From: Acidiferrum sp963764675
Lineage (GTDB): Bacteria > Acidobacteriota > Terriglobia > Acidiferrales > UBA7541
NCBI GenBank assembly: GCA_963764675.1
Contig: CAVXTQ010000007.1
Span: 186,001-250,000 of the forward strand
Reading direction: 5' to 3'
DNA: 64,000 nucleotides
The notes under the pieces are model-generated. The model ran no database searches, was not told the origin of the DNA, and saw only the letters and a program-made list of their open reading frames with translations. Each line of letters begins with the position of its first letter. Position 1 is the first letter of the stretch. Positions 1 to 8,127 of the stretch are shown piece after piece. A program made the position numbers and the translations under genes.

Positions 1-510
1 ACCGCGCAGACCAAAGCCACATATAGCATTTCCGGAACGATCAGCCCGGCGGCGGGCGGCAATGGAGCCACCGTTGCCCTGAGCGGAGCCACGGCGGCTA
101 CGACAACGGCGAGCAGCTCTGGCGCCTATACGTTCGCGGGATTGACGAGCGGCACGTATACCGTGATACCCGCCAATTCTGGCTATACGTTCAGTCCGGC
201 GAGCCAAACTGTCACTGTCGGTTCGGCGACCGTCGAAGGGGTGAATTTCACCGCTGCAGCGGCGCAATCGCATTCTGTTGTTTTGTCTTGGGACGCTAGC
301 ACATCGCCTATATCCGGATACAACGTGTACCGCAGCACGGTCAGCGGGGGACAGTACGTGAGAATTAACTCCACATTGATCAGCGGCGGGTTGATGTACA
401 CCGACGCCGACGTTCAGGGTGGCACGACGTACTATTATGTGAGTACAGCGGTCGACTCGACCGGCACCGAAAGCACGTATTCCAACGAAGCTTTGGCGAC
501 CATTCCCTAA
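1..510 (+). CDS. Secreted surface protein, C-terminal part (carboxypeptidase-regulatory-like domain plus FN3)
   Basis: The reading frame is open from the first base, so the gene starts before the window. The visible 169 residues begin with a module of the carboxypeptidase-regulatory/SdrD-B type (ISGTISPAAGG, later GLTSGTYTVIP and YTFSPAS). A fibronectin-III-like domain follows (VVLSWDAS..ISGYNVYRS, TYYYVSTAVDS) and ends just before the stop. Such arrays are typical of extracellular, carbohydrate-associated or adhesive proteins. The N-terminal signal and any catalytic part lie outside the window. The substrate is not predictable. Confidence 0.7.
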   Translation, partial: TAQTKATYSISGTISPAAGGNGATVALSGATAATTTASSSGAYTFAGLTSGTYTVIPANSGYTFSPASQTVTVGSATVEGVNFTAAAAQSHSVVLSWDASTSPISGYNVYRSTVSGGQYVRINSTLISGGLMYTDADVQGGTTYYYVSTAVDSTGTESTYSNEALATIP

Positions 511-813
511 GCTCGCCCGGCAGTTGATGTCGACCGCATTTCGCGAGACACTTGCGCGATCAAATTAGCGAAGAGCGGCTTTCTATGCATCCGGTGGGAA
601 AAGCAGTTCAGGCAATGGTTCTATTACGTATATAGCCGTACTCACATTACTTCCATATATTAGTTAAATCAAAGTATTCTGCATCGCAAGTGTTAGAGGT
701 GCTTGCTGAAGCCTTTGCGTTGCGGTAGACTCTCGCCCACTTCCCCCCGCGGCAAATGCTCCACAATAGTTCAAGTGTAAGGGACGTGTGTCGAGTCCCG
801 ATGCGGGGCGCGT
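511..813. other. Intergenic region upstream of the polysaccharide locus
   Basis: About 300 bases with no credible gene. A short hairpin (GGGAC at 781-785 with GTCCC at 795-799) lies just before the Wzz start and could influence its translation. I see no confident promoter boxes. It is the most likely place for the promoter of the downstream locus, by position only. Confidence 0.3.
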
Positions 814-2304
814 ATGACTAGAAGTGGCGAAATTACGGCCGCTGAGGCGAAGCGGGTTCTGCGCAGCTATTGGTGGACGCTCCCGCTGGGAGCTCTAGTC
901 TGTGGAGTGCTTGGTTTGCTGCTGGCAGTCATGCTGCCCAAACGCTATACGTCAGAAACTTCTGTACTAATCGATCAGTCAAACGTTGGCACTGAGTACC
1001 TGAAAGTGATCGACGACCTGAACCGCCGCTTGGCGTCAATGCAGGAGCAAATCCTAAGTCGTGCGAGCCTGGAGCCCATTATCGACAAATTCGGTCTCTA
1101 TGCGAAATATCGCGGACGCGCTCCGATGGACGAATTAGTTGGCCGGCTGAGGGACTCCGTGAATGTCAAGCCACTTGAGTCCATGCCCGGAATTCAGAAC
1201 CAAAACTTACCCGGCTTTTACGTTGACGTTACTTTTGACGACCCGCGGACTGCGCAGAAAATTTGTGCGGAAATCACGAGGATGTTCATGGTAGAGAATG
1301 CGCGTGAGCGCGAGGAGAATGCCGCGCAGGCGACTTCGTTTCTGAGCGGACAGGTCAAGAGCGCCAAGGAAAAGCTCGATAAGGAGAACGCAAAGCTGGC
1401 GGCATTCAAGGGGCAATACCTCGGGTCGCTTCCCGAGGAAGAGCAAACCAACCTTAATCTGTTGATGGCTTCCAATTCGCAACTCGAGGCAAACGTCCAA
1501 GCTCTAAGCCGAGCACAGCAGAGCAAGGCCTTTAACGAGTCGCTGCTGACCCAACAAGAGGCCGTTGCCGCAATGTCTGGGACCGGGCAGAATCCCGAGG
1601 CTGCCGAACAGCAGCTATCTGCTCTGCAAGACCAGCTGACGAGTTTGCTGGCTCGCTACACACCACAACATCCGGATGTTATCAGAACTCAGAATCAAAT
1701 CGAGGAGTTGAAGACGCGAATGAGGGAAATCCCGAGCGAAGAGCAGAGTCGCGAGAGTACCAAGCGCGTTCCCGCTGAGTCTTCCCAGATCCAACAACTG
1801 AGGGCCAAGCTGCGCCAAGACGAACTGAGCATCGCGGACTTGACCAAGAGGCAGGGCAAAATCCAGGATCAGATCCGCCTGTTGCAGGAGCGTCTGCAGG
1901 CCAGCCCAGTAGTTGAGCAGCAGTTGAAGGAGATAACGCGAAACTATCAGGCGGCACTTGATTTCTATGATGACCTGCTGAAAAAGCGCGAGCAATCAGC
2001 GATGGTATCCGATCTCGAACGGAAGCAGGAGAGCGGGCGATTTCGCGTGCTCGACCCACCGAGCCTGCCAAGCAAGCCTTCGTTTCCGAAAAGGAGATAT
2101 TTCGCTGGCGGGGGCGCCGGTGTTGGGCTTGCGCTGGCGTTCGGACTCATGTACCTGATAGCGGTCACGGATAAGTCGATGTACACGCAGGCGGAAGTGG
2201 AGTCCTGGCTGAAACTGCCTGTGCTGGTGTCGGTTCCGAAGCTAGAGATGCTGCAGAACGATGCCAGCGAGCTTTTGGCAGAAGGGCTAAGTATTCGAAG
2301 CTGA
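814..2304 (+). CDS. Polysaccharide chain-length determinant (Wzz/GumC-type PCP)
   Basis: This 496-residue protein has the classic polysaccharide co-polymerase layout. There is a short cytoplasmic N-terminus, a membrane helix at about residues 20-40, a long periplasmic part rich in coiled coil (about 165-390), a Pro-rich stretch (LPSKPSFPKR) and a second membrane helix at about 428-450. Its C-terminus carries no kinase domain, but the next gene supplies one, as in two-protein Wzc systems. It should set chain length and couple polymerisation to export at the inner membrane. ATG at 814 is the first in-frame start giving the N-terminal helix. Length and order fit EpsF/GumC-like proteins. Confidence 0.9.
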   Translation: MTRSGEITAAEAKRVLRSYWWTLPLGALVCGVLGLLLAVMLPKRYTSETSVLIDQSNVGTEYLKVIDDLNRRLASMQEQILSRASLEPIIDKFGLYAKYRGRAPMDELVGRLRDSVNVKPLESMPGIQNQNLPGFYVDVTFDDPRTAQKICAEITRMFMVENAREREENAAQATSFLSGQVKSAKEKLDKENAKLAAFKGQYLGSLPEEEQTNLNLLMASNSQLEANVQALSRAQQSKAFNESLLTQQEAVAAMSGTGQNPEAAEQQLSALQDQLTSLLARYTPQHPDVIRTQNQIEELKTRMREIPSEEQSRESTKRVPAESSQIQQLRAKLRQDELSIADLTKRQGKIQDQIRLLQERLQASPVVEQQLKEITRNYQAALDFYDDLLKKREQSAMVSDLERKQESGRFRVLDPPSLPSKPSFPKRRYFAGGGAGVGLALAFGLMYLIAVTDKSMYTQAEVESWLKLPVLVSVPKLEMLQNDASELLAEGLSIRS

Positions 2305-2328
2305 TCTGACAGGGAGAGTGAAGCCAAA

Positions 2329-3237
2329 ATGAGCAGGATCCATGACGCTTTGAAAAAGGCAGCCGCGGAAAAAACGACGCAGGAGCGCGATGCGGATCTC
2401 GCGGCGGTAGCAGCGGGAGAAAACGGTCATCGGATCGCCACGTCGCTGAGCACTGTTGTCGAGGAGACGCCCCGGATCGTCCCCGGGCGGGATCCGAGAA
2501 CGATACTTCGCTTCGAGGATTTGACCAAAAAATGTGCGGACGGAAAATGGAAGCCTGGTCTCAGTTTAGAGCTCTCACGCTGCGGCGAAGTCGGAAAAGT
2601 CGCCGCAGAGGGGTTCAAGACCCTGCGTTCGCGCCTCTATCAAACCGGCCGCATGAAACCGCTGCGACGGATACTGGTGACGAGCAGTGTGCCCGGTGAA
2701 GGAAAAACCTTTGTCGCCACTAATTTGGCGCAGGCGATGGCCGCACAATCCGAGCGACGGGTGTTGCTGATTGATGCAGACCTTCGCGCAAGGGATACCG
2801 AGCAAGTCGTCGGAACCCAGACCCCACGAGGACTTTCGGACTATTTGCGGAGCGAGTCAGACGAATGCGGCATCATTCAGAACAACTTAGAACGTAATCT
2901 TTGGTTCATTTCAAGTGGAACTAGTGTTCCAAATCCGAGCGAGCTGTTATTGAGCGGACGGATGAAGATCTTGCTCGATCGTCTAACGCCTCTGTTTGAT
3001 TGGGTGATTGTGGATTCTCCGCCAACTTTGGCCGTTCACGACGCTAGCACCTTAGCTGACTTGTGCGACGGCGTGTTATTCGTGGTGAGAGCGGGAACAA
3101 CGAGCTGCGAATCTGCTCAGAAAGCGTGTTTGGAGTTTCGCAGCAGCAAGAATCTATTGGGACTTGTGCTGAATCAAGTGGAGAAAGCCGAAATACAGGA
3201 GACGTATTACGGCTATTCGCCGAACAAAACCAAGTGA
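2329..3237 (+). CDS. CpsD/CapB-family tyrosine-protein kinase (BY-kinase)
   Basis: This is a 302-residue cytoplasmic P-loop ATPase of the BY-kinase family. It shows Walker A (SVPGEGKT, about residues 120-127), Walker A' (VLLIDADLR, about 144-152) and Walker B (WVIVDSPP, about 225-232). The C-terminus has a small Tyr cluster (ETYYGYSP), shorter than in Wzc, that would be the autophosphorylation site. An N-terminal segment of about 110 residues precedes the ATPase core. The gene lies 24 bases after the chain-length determinant, its expected partner. Phosphorylation cycling of this pair normally controls polymer assembly. Confidence 0.88.
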   Translation: MSRIHDALKKAAAEKTTQERDADLAAVAAGENGHRIATSLSTVVEETPRIVPGRDPRTILRFEDLTKKCADGKWKPGLSLELSRCGEVGKVAAEGFKTLRSRLYQTGRMKPLRRILVTSSVPGEGKTFVATNLAQAMAAQSERRVLLIDADLRARDTEQVVGTQTPRGLSDYLRSESDECGIIQNNLERNLWFISSGTSVPNPSELLLSGRMKILLDRLTPLFDWVIVDSPPTLAVHDASTLADLCDGVLFVVRAGTTSCESAQKACLEFRSSKNLLGLVLNQVEKAEIQETYYGYSPNKTK

Positions 3238-3992
3238 GACCGTTTCGGCGGGCGGTTTTAGGGTAGTCATGCGGCGATGGATGCTGCAGCGTCGGCCGAG
3301 TGCGACTGAAAAGCCCGCTGTTCCGGCACTGACGGGCTGATACGATTGGGGAAGGAGAGACGACCGTAAAAAAAGTATTGACTTTAAGAAATTAGCGTGT
3401 ATCTTTTGGCCGCAAGCCTCCGTCGTCCCCCGGCTGGTCTGAAGGTCAAAACATAGTTTCAATGAATATCACGCAGTGGGTTAGGTAGCTCGCCCCAACC
3501 CTGCGTGCGCGTTGGCTTCCAACGTGTAGTTAAAGGGTCCTTGTGACTCTTGGGGCGGTAGCTTGGGTTAGAGCATGTTAGCGATGAAGCACATTGCTGC
3601 AATCTGCTGAGAGCCCAAGGGATTTAGCTCTCGACCCACTGGGTACGTACGAACACTTCAGGTAAGCCAAAAATAGCAAGTCCCCGAATTGAGATATCCG
3701 CGGAGAAAGAGTACAGGGTCGGCACATCGAGGCAACCCGAGGTGACCGCAAGGCGCCAGGGTTGTTGCGAGAACTTACCGTAGAATCTTTGTAGCAAGTG
3801 TTGACACGCGCTATTTAGAAGTCTGGGTGGCCGACGCAATTTCACTGTTCCAAGCCGATGGGCGAGTTATGTATCAATTCGCCCGAACGGTCGTCCAATG
3901 CCCACTATTGACGCCAATCGCTTACAACGAGGGTGGAACAAAGCCGGTAACGTTAATTCCGCGCATCTCCGGCTTTTGCCAGTGAGTCAACC
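3238..3992. other. Long intergenic region with possible regulatory content
   Basis: 755 bases without a convincing gene; the short frames inside look random. A weak sigma70-like pair is visible (TTGACT 3378-3383, 16-base spacer, TATCTT 3400-3405) and would fire towards the sugar transferase. A 6-bp hairpin (AGCCCG 3312-3317 with CGGGCT 3333-3338) lies after the kinase gene and might end its transcript, although no T-run follows. A larger structured stretch is listed separately. Confidence 0.35.
3479..3571 (+). promoter_or_regulatory. Candidate structured leader RNA element
   Basis: An outer stem can form between GCT plus CGCCCCAA (ending at 3498) and TTGGGGCG (3550-3557) plus AGC, 11 pairs with a two-base bulge. 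It encloses an inner hairpin, CGTTGG (3510-3515) with CCAACG (3519-3524) and a three-base loop. It sits about 420 bases before the sugar-transferase start. Function is unknown and the fold was judged by eye. It matches no riboswitch class I recognise. Confidence 0.22.
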
Positions 3993-5162
3993 ATGACTAC
4001 GGACTCCAAAAGCTCGAGCCCTTCCCAAGTCCGCGGTAAGGTGCCATGCGCGAGTCCGTGGCCAAATCTCAAGCCGTCGGACTTGATGCAGCGCATTCTG
4101 CCGGAGGAATTATTTCTGGGGATATTGTGTTTGGAGAGAAAGCGTGCGGAGCGTTCTGGGAAGCGGTTTTGCCTCGTGCTCCTCGATGCGCAAGACGCGA
4201 TCCACAAAGCGTGCGAGGCTGATGTTCTGAAGGCGATTGTTAAGGTTGCCGGCGCAACGCGCCGAGAAACAGATCCGGCCGGCTGGTACAAAAGCCAGGC
4301 AATCCTGGGAATCATCTTCACGGAAGCTCCTCGTGATCCGATCGTGACCGAGACACTGTTCGAGAAAGTTCATGAAGCGCTGACCGCCGAGTTGGTCGAG
4401 GAGAGCCTTGCATTCGTGCATGTCTCCGTACACGTCTTTGCGGATGAGTCAGACGACCAAGACTTGAACGGCTTGATGAATCCAACGTTCTATCCAGATC
4501 TGCTCCACGAACGGGATGCCCGAAGGCTGCCATTACTATTGAAGAGAGTGATTGACGCCGTCGGCAGCATCGTTGCGCTGATCGTGCTCTCTCCCCTATT
4601 TGCCGTAGTCGCGTTAATTGTAAAAGTAACGTCGAGGGGTCCGGTTCTGTTCCGCCAGCAGCGCATCGGTCAGTTCGGAGTTCCGTTCGAGTTCTTGAAA
4701 TTCCGCTCGATGTACGTGGCGAATGACGCGAAGATTCACGAGGAGTATGTCCGAAATTTCATTGCGGGTAAGGGGCAAACGTCCAACAAGGACGGCCACG
4801 AAGCGGTCTATAAGATCACGAATGACCCCAGGATTACTCCGATCGGGAGGCTTATGCGGCGCACAAGCCTTGATGAGTTGCCGCAATTCTGGAACGTGCT
4901 GAAGGGCCAGATGTCGCTGGTAGGGCCACGCCCAAGCGTGTCCTACGAAACAGAAGGGTACAATGTGTGGCACCGGCGGCGGCTGTTTGAGGCCAAACCG
5001 GGGATTACCGGGCTTTGGCAGGTACACGGACGCAGCCGGACGACGTTTGACGAGATGGTGCGCTTGGACTTGCGATACTCACGAAATTGGTCGCCTTTGG
5101 TGGACCTAAAGATTCTCCTGAAAACTCCCCGCGCAGTTTTATCCGGCGACGGCGCGTACTGA
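3993..5162 (+). CDS. Initiating sugar-phosphate transferase (bacterial sugar transferase family) with an unusual N-terminal domain
   Basis: 389 residues. The C-terminal 210 are a standard polyprenyl-phosphate sugar-1-phosphate transferase: one membrane segment (about 187-210), then LFRQQRIG, FEFLKFRSM, RRTSLDELPQFWNVL, MSLVGPRPS and PGITGLWQV. It should load the first sugar phosphate on undecaprenyl phosphate at the inner membrane. The N-terminal 170 residues are not the usual four-helix membrane domain or CoA-binding fold. They are soluble and resemble a degenerate nucleotide-cyclase/GGDEF fold (CLERKRAERSGKRFCLVLLD), without a GGDEF signature. That could be a sensory or regulatory part; this is inference. 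Confidence 0.88.
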   Translation: MTTDSKSSSPSQVRGKVPCASPWPNLKPSDLMQRILPEELFLGILCLERKRAERSGKRFCLVLLDAQDAIHKACEADVLKAIVKVAGATRRETDPAGWYKSQAILGIIFTEAPRDPIVTETLFEKVHEALTAELVEESLAFVHVSVHVFADESDDQDLNGLMNPTFYPDLLHERDARRLPLLLKRVIDAVGSIVALIVLSPLFAVVALIVKVTSRGPVLFRQQRIGQFGVPFEFLKFRSMYVANDAKIHEEYVRNFIAGKGQTSNKDGHEAVYKITNDPRITPIGRLMRRTSLDELPQFWNVLKGQMSLVGPRPSVSYETEGYNVWHRRRLFEAKPGITGLWQVHGRSRTTFDEMVRLDLRYSRNWSPLVDLKILLKTPRAVLSGDGAY

Positions 5163-5304
5163 GCGGTCGAGCTACGGCGAACTGCAGTGAAGTTGGTTAT
5201 TAAGCTTTATTTCGATGCAATTGTAATTTGTTAGTTGCCTGCCGCGAACTGTCCCCCGGCCAACGCAGGACGTTGTTCTGCGTTCACAGTTCAAGGCGGA
5301 AAAA

Positions 5305-6372
5305 ATGGCCACGACTCCCAGCGTCGAATCTTCCTCAATCTACCTTCCAAGCAACGAAGTACGGCGAGACTTAATTCGAATAGGCGTGATCGGCTACGGC
5401 TACTGGGGCCCCAATATCGTCCGTAATTTTCACGGGCAAGATGGGTCCCGAGTGGTCGGGGTGTGCGATCAAAGCCGGAAGGCACTACAACGAGTAAGTC
5501 AAAGCTATCCAGGCATGTTTACCACGACCAACTGCGACGAGTTCCTGCGCTCAACCGATATCGACGCGGTTGCCGTCGTTACTCCCGTTTGGACACACTA
5601 CGAATTGGCGAAGAAAGCTTTGCAAAACGGCAAACACGTGTTCGTTGAGAAGCCCTTTACATGCACAACATCGCAGGCAGAAGAACTAATCGAGCTCGCG
5701 GACCGCAAGAGCCTGAAGATCATGGTAGATCATACGTTTTTGTTCACGGGTGCCGTGAAACGCATCCGAGAACTGATAGACGATGGAACGCTGGGAGATC
5801 TGTTCTACTACGACTCGACGCGCGTAAATCTGGGGCTGTTCCAACACGACGTGAACGTCATTTGGGACCTAGCGCCGCACGATCTTTCGATCATGGACTA
5901 TCTGATCAAAGATAGACCCGAAGCTGTCGTCGCCACTGGCGAGCGTCATCTGAACTCGGTAGCCGACGTGGCCTTCATGACCATCTACTACCCAAACAAA
6001 GTAATTGGACATATCAATGTGAACTGGCTATCGCCCGTCAAAGTACGCACGACGCTGATAGGTGGCGAGAAGAAGATGCTGGTCTGGAATGACCTCGAAG
6101 CGGACGAGAAGATCAAGGTCTACGACAAGGGAGTCCAGATGTCCAGCGGTGAAGGCCGCTACGAACTCTTGGTTAGCTACCGATCGGGAGACATGTGGGC
6201 CCCGCGAGTGGAGCAAGTGGAGGCACTTAAGATGGAGGCAGCATACTTCGTCGACTGCATCGTGAGCAACACGAAACCGTTCAACGACGGCGTTGCCGGC
6301 CTGCGCGTGGTCAAAATGCTGGAAGCCGCCGATCATTCACTCCAGCAGAAAGGCAAGATCATCCCACTATGA
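5305..6372 (+). CDS. Gfo/Idh/MocA oxidoreductase, probable UDP-GlcNAc-uronate 3-dehydrogenase (WbpB/WlbA-like)
   Basis: 355 residues with an N-terminal Rossmann fold (GVIGYGYWGPNIV, about 30-42), the family EKP motif near residue 115 and a C-terminal alpha/beta domain. WbpB/WlbA enzymes oxidise the 3-OH of UDP-N-acetylglucosaminuronate with NAD. The following three genes are an acetyltransferase, a PLP aminotransferase and a 2-epimerase. That order matches the Pseudomonas wbpB-D-E-I and Bordetella wlbA-D routes to UDP-diacetamido-dideoxy-mannuronate, which is the main ground for the substrate. ATGA overlaps the next start at 6369. The first enzyme of the route, a UDP-GlcNAc 6-dehydrogenase, is not in the window. 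Confidence 0.82.
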   Translation: MATTPSVESSSIYLPSNEVRRDLIRIGVIGYGYWGPNIVRNFHGQDGSRVVGVCDQSRKALQRVSQSYPGMFTTTNCDEFLRSTDIDAVAVVTPVWTHYELAKKALQNGKHVFVEKPFTCTTSQAEELIELADRKSLKIMVDHTFLFTGAVKRIRELIDDGTLGDLFYYDSTRVNLGLFQHDVNVIWDLAPHDLSIMDYLIKDRPEAVVATGERHLNSVADVAFMTIYYPNKVIGHINVNWLSPVKVRTTLIGGEKKMLVWNDLEADEKIKVYDKGVQMSSGEGRYELLVSYRSGDMWAPRVEQVEALKMEAAYFVDCIVSNTKPFNDGVAGLRVVKMLEAADHSLQQKGKIIPL

Positions 6373-6863
6373 CGGACTATGCCTGCATCACGCCGGACGT
6401 CAAGCTCGGTCAGAATGTCAAAATATCCAAATTCGTTAATCTTTACGGTTGCGAAGTCGGTGACAACACAAAAATTGGAGCTTTTGTTGAGATCCAAAAG
6501 AACGCCAAGGTCGGGCGAAACTGCAAGATTTCGAGTCACACATTCATTTGCGAGGGAGTGACCATTGAAGATAACGCGTTCTTGGGACACGGCGTCACCT
6601 TCGTGAACGATCTATATCCTCGGGCTACGAATTCAGATGGCCAGCTGCAGACCGAGAAGGATTGGAAAGTCGAGCAAATTGTGGTGAAGAAGGGTGCCTC
6701 GATAGGCTCGGGCGCAACAATCTTGTCGACAGTCGTGATCGGCGAAAACGCAATTGTCGGCGCGGGAAGTGTGGTAACGAAGGACGTGCCTGCGAACGCC
6801 GTTGTCGCTGGGAATCCCGCCAGAGTGCTGCGGTACCTCACTGGGGAGTCGAAGGTGGCTTGA
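6369..6863 (+). CDS. Left-handed beta-helix N-acetyltransferase (WbpD/WlbB-like)
   Basis: 164 residues made almost wholly of hexapeptide repeats (VGDNTKIGAFVEI, VIGENAIVGAGSVV) ending with the usual GNPARVLRY tail. WbpD-type enzymes transfer acetyl from acetyl-CoA to the 3-amino group of the UDP-2-acetamido-3-amino-glucuronate intermediate. The loop FVNDLYPRATN corresponds to the active-site loop of this subfamily. It overlaps the dehydrogenase stop by four bases and its own stop overlaps the ATG of the aminotransferase, so the three are translationally coupled. Confidence 0.82.
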   Translation: MTDYACITPDVKLGQNVKISKFVNLYGCEVGDNTKIGAFVEIQKNAKVGRNCKISSHTFICEGVTIEDNAFLGHGVTFVNDLYPRATNSDGQLQTEKDWKVEQIVVKKGASIGSGATILSTVVIGENAIVGAGSVVTKDVPANAVVAGNPARVLRYLTGESKVA

Positions 6864-8092
6864 TGTTGAACAATGGGAAGATTCCATTCCTGGACCTGAT
6901 CAGTCTCCACGAGGAGCTTGAGTCAGAATTGGTTCCGATATTCCAATCGTCGCTGAAGACCGCGAGCTTTATCGGTGGACCGATGGTCGTAGGATTCGAG
7001 GATGAATTTGCGCAGTCCTGCGAAACTGCGCACTGCGCGGGGGTAGGTAGCGGCACCGACGCGGTCCGCTTCGCTTTGCTCGCTGCTGGCGTCGGGCAGG
7101 GTGAAATTGCGATCACGGTTCCAAACACGTTCATCGCGACGGTGGAGGGAATATCGCAAGCAGGTGCCGAACCAAGATTCGTAGATGTTGATAAACGTAC
7201 TTACAACATGGATCCCGCGAAAGTGCGGCAGTATCTGGAGGAGTCCTGTTCGTTCGACGATCGGCTCGGAGTCGCCATCGAGAATAAATCGGGGAAACCG
7301 GTAACCGCAATCGTTCCGGTCCACCTTTACGGACAGATGGCAGACATGGACGCCCTCTTGGCGATCGCCGAACGATACAACCTAGTTTTGGTGGAGGATG
7401 CCTGCCAGGCCCATGGTGCGCGGTATTTCTCTAAAAAAGAAAATCGTTGGCGGATCGCTGGTTCCATGGGGAGAGCCGGCGCATTCAGCTTCTATCCAGG
7501 CAAGAATTTAGGGGCATGTGGCGAAGCGGGAGCGGTTACTACCAGTGAGGTCGAACTCGACTATCGAGTTCGAATGCTGCGCGATCACGGTCAGACACAA
7601 AAGTACTATCACGAGATTGAGGGCTATAACGGCCGACTAGATGCGATCCAGGCCGGCATCCTGCAAGTGAAACTCCGACATCTGGCGAGGTGGACGGAGA
7701 CGCGCCGCACTGCAGCGGCACTTTATGCAGAACTGCTGGGCGCCATTGGTGGCGATCGGGTCGCCCTGCCTTACGAGCCCGCGTGGGCCAAATGCGTGTA
7801 TCACCTCTTTGTCGTGAGAGTTGACAATCGCGACGGGCTGATCAAGCACCTCGCCGCGGCCGGCATTGGTACCGGTATCCACTATCCAGTTCCTCTGCAC
7901 CTTCAAAATGCGTATGCGGGCCTGGGATACAAACGGGGAGATTTTCCCATCACCGAAAGGATAGCAAACGAGATCGTGTCGTTGCCCATGCACCCACATC
8001 TCGGAGCAGATCAGCAGAGCCGAGTTTCGGATGAAATCGCGAAGTTTGTCAGCCTTCAAAAGCCGTTGCTTGCAAAGTCCAAGATTGCTTGA
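6863..8092 (+). CDS. DegT/DnrJ/EryC1 PLP aminotransferase (WbpE/WlbC-like)
   Basis: 409 residues counted from ATG 6863, which overlaps the preceding TGA. A longer upstream frame exists but runs inside the acetyltransferase. The sugar-aminotransferase signature is clear: GSGTDAVRFAL, VEDACQAHGA, and SFYPGKNLGACGEAGAV, whose Lys would bind PLP. It probably converts the 3-keto-UDP-sugar made by the first enzyme into the 3-amino sugar, using glutamate. The reaction is inferred from the gene order; the family is certain. Confidence 0.85.
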   Translation: MLNNGKIPFLDLISLHEELESELVPIFQSSLKTASFIGGPMVVGFEDEFAQSCETAHCAGVGSGTDAVRFALLAAGVGQGEIAITVPNTFIATVEGISQAGAEPRFVDVDKRTYNMDPAKVRQYLEESCSFDDRLGVAIENKSGKPVTAIVPVHLYGQMADMDALLAIAERYNLVLVEDACQAHGARYFSKKENRWRIAGSMGRAGAFSFYPGKNLGACGEAGAVTTSEVELDYRVRMLRDHGQTQKYYHEIEGYNGRLDAIQAGILQVKLRHLARWTETRRTAAALYAELLGAIGGDRVALPYEPAWAKCVYHLFVVRVDNRDGLIKHLAAAGIGTGIHYPVPLHLQNAYAGLGYKRGDFPITERIANEIVSLPMHPHLGADQQSRVSDEIAKFVSLQKPLLAKSKIA

Positions 8093-8127
8093 TTCTCAAC
8101 TCCTTCAAACGCACTGCGGGCAAGGAC

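Noticed and set aside
3405..3450. GCAAGCCTCCG resembles the GCAAAGCCTCCGG of GEMM-I (c-di-GMP) riboswitches
   Set aside because: The required GGxCAAAxCC part and the tetraloop/receptor pairing are missing, so there is no support beyond a short match.
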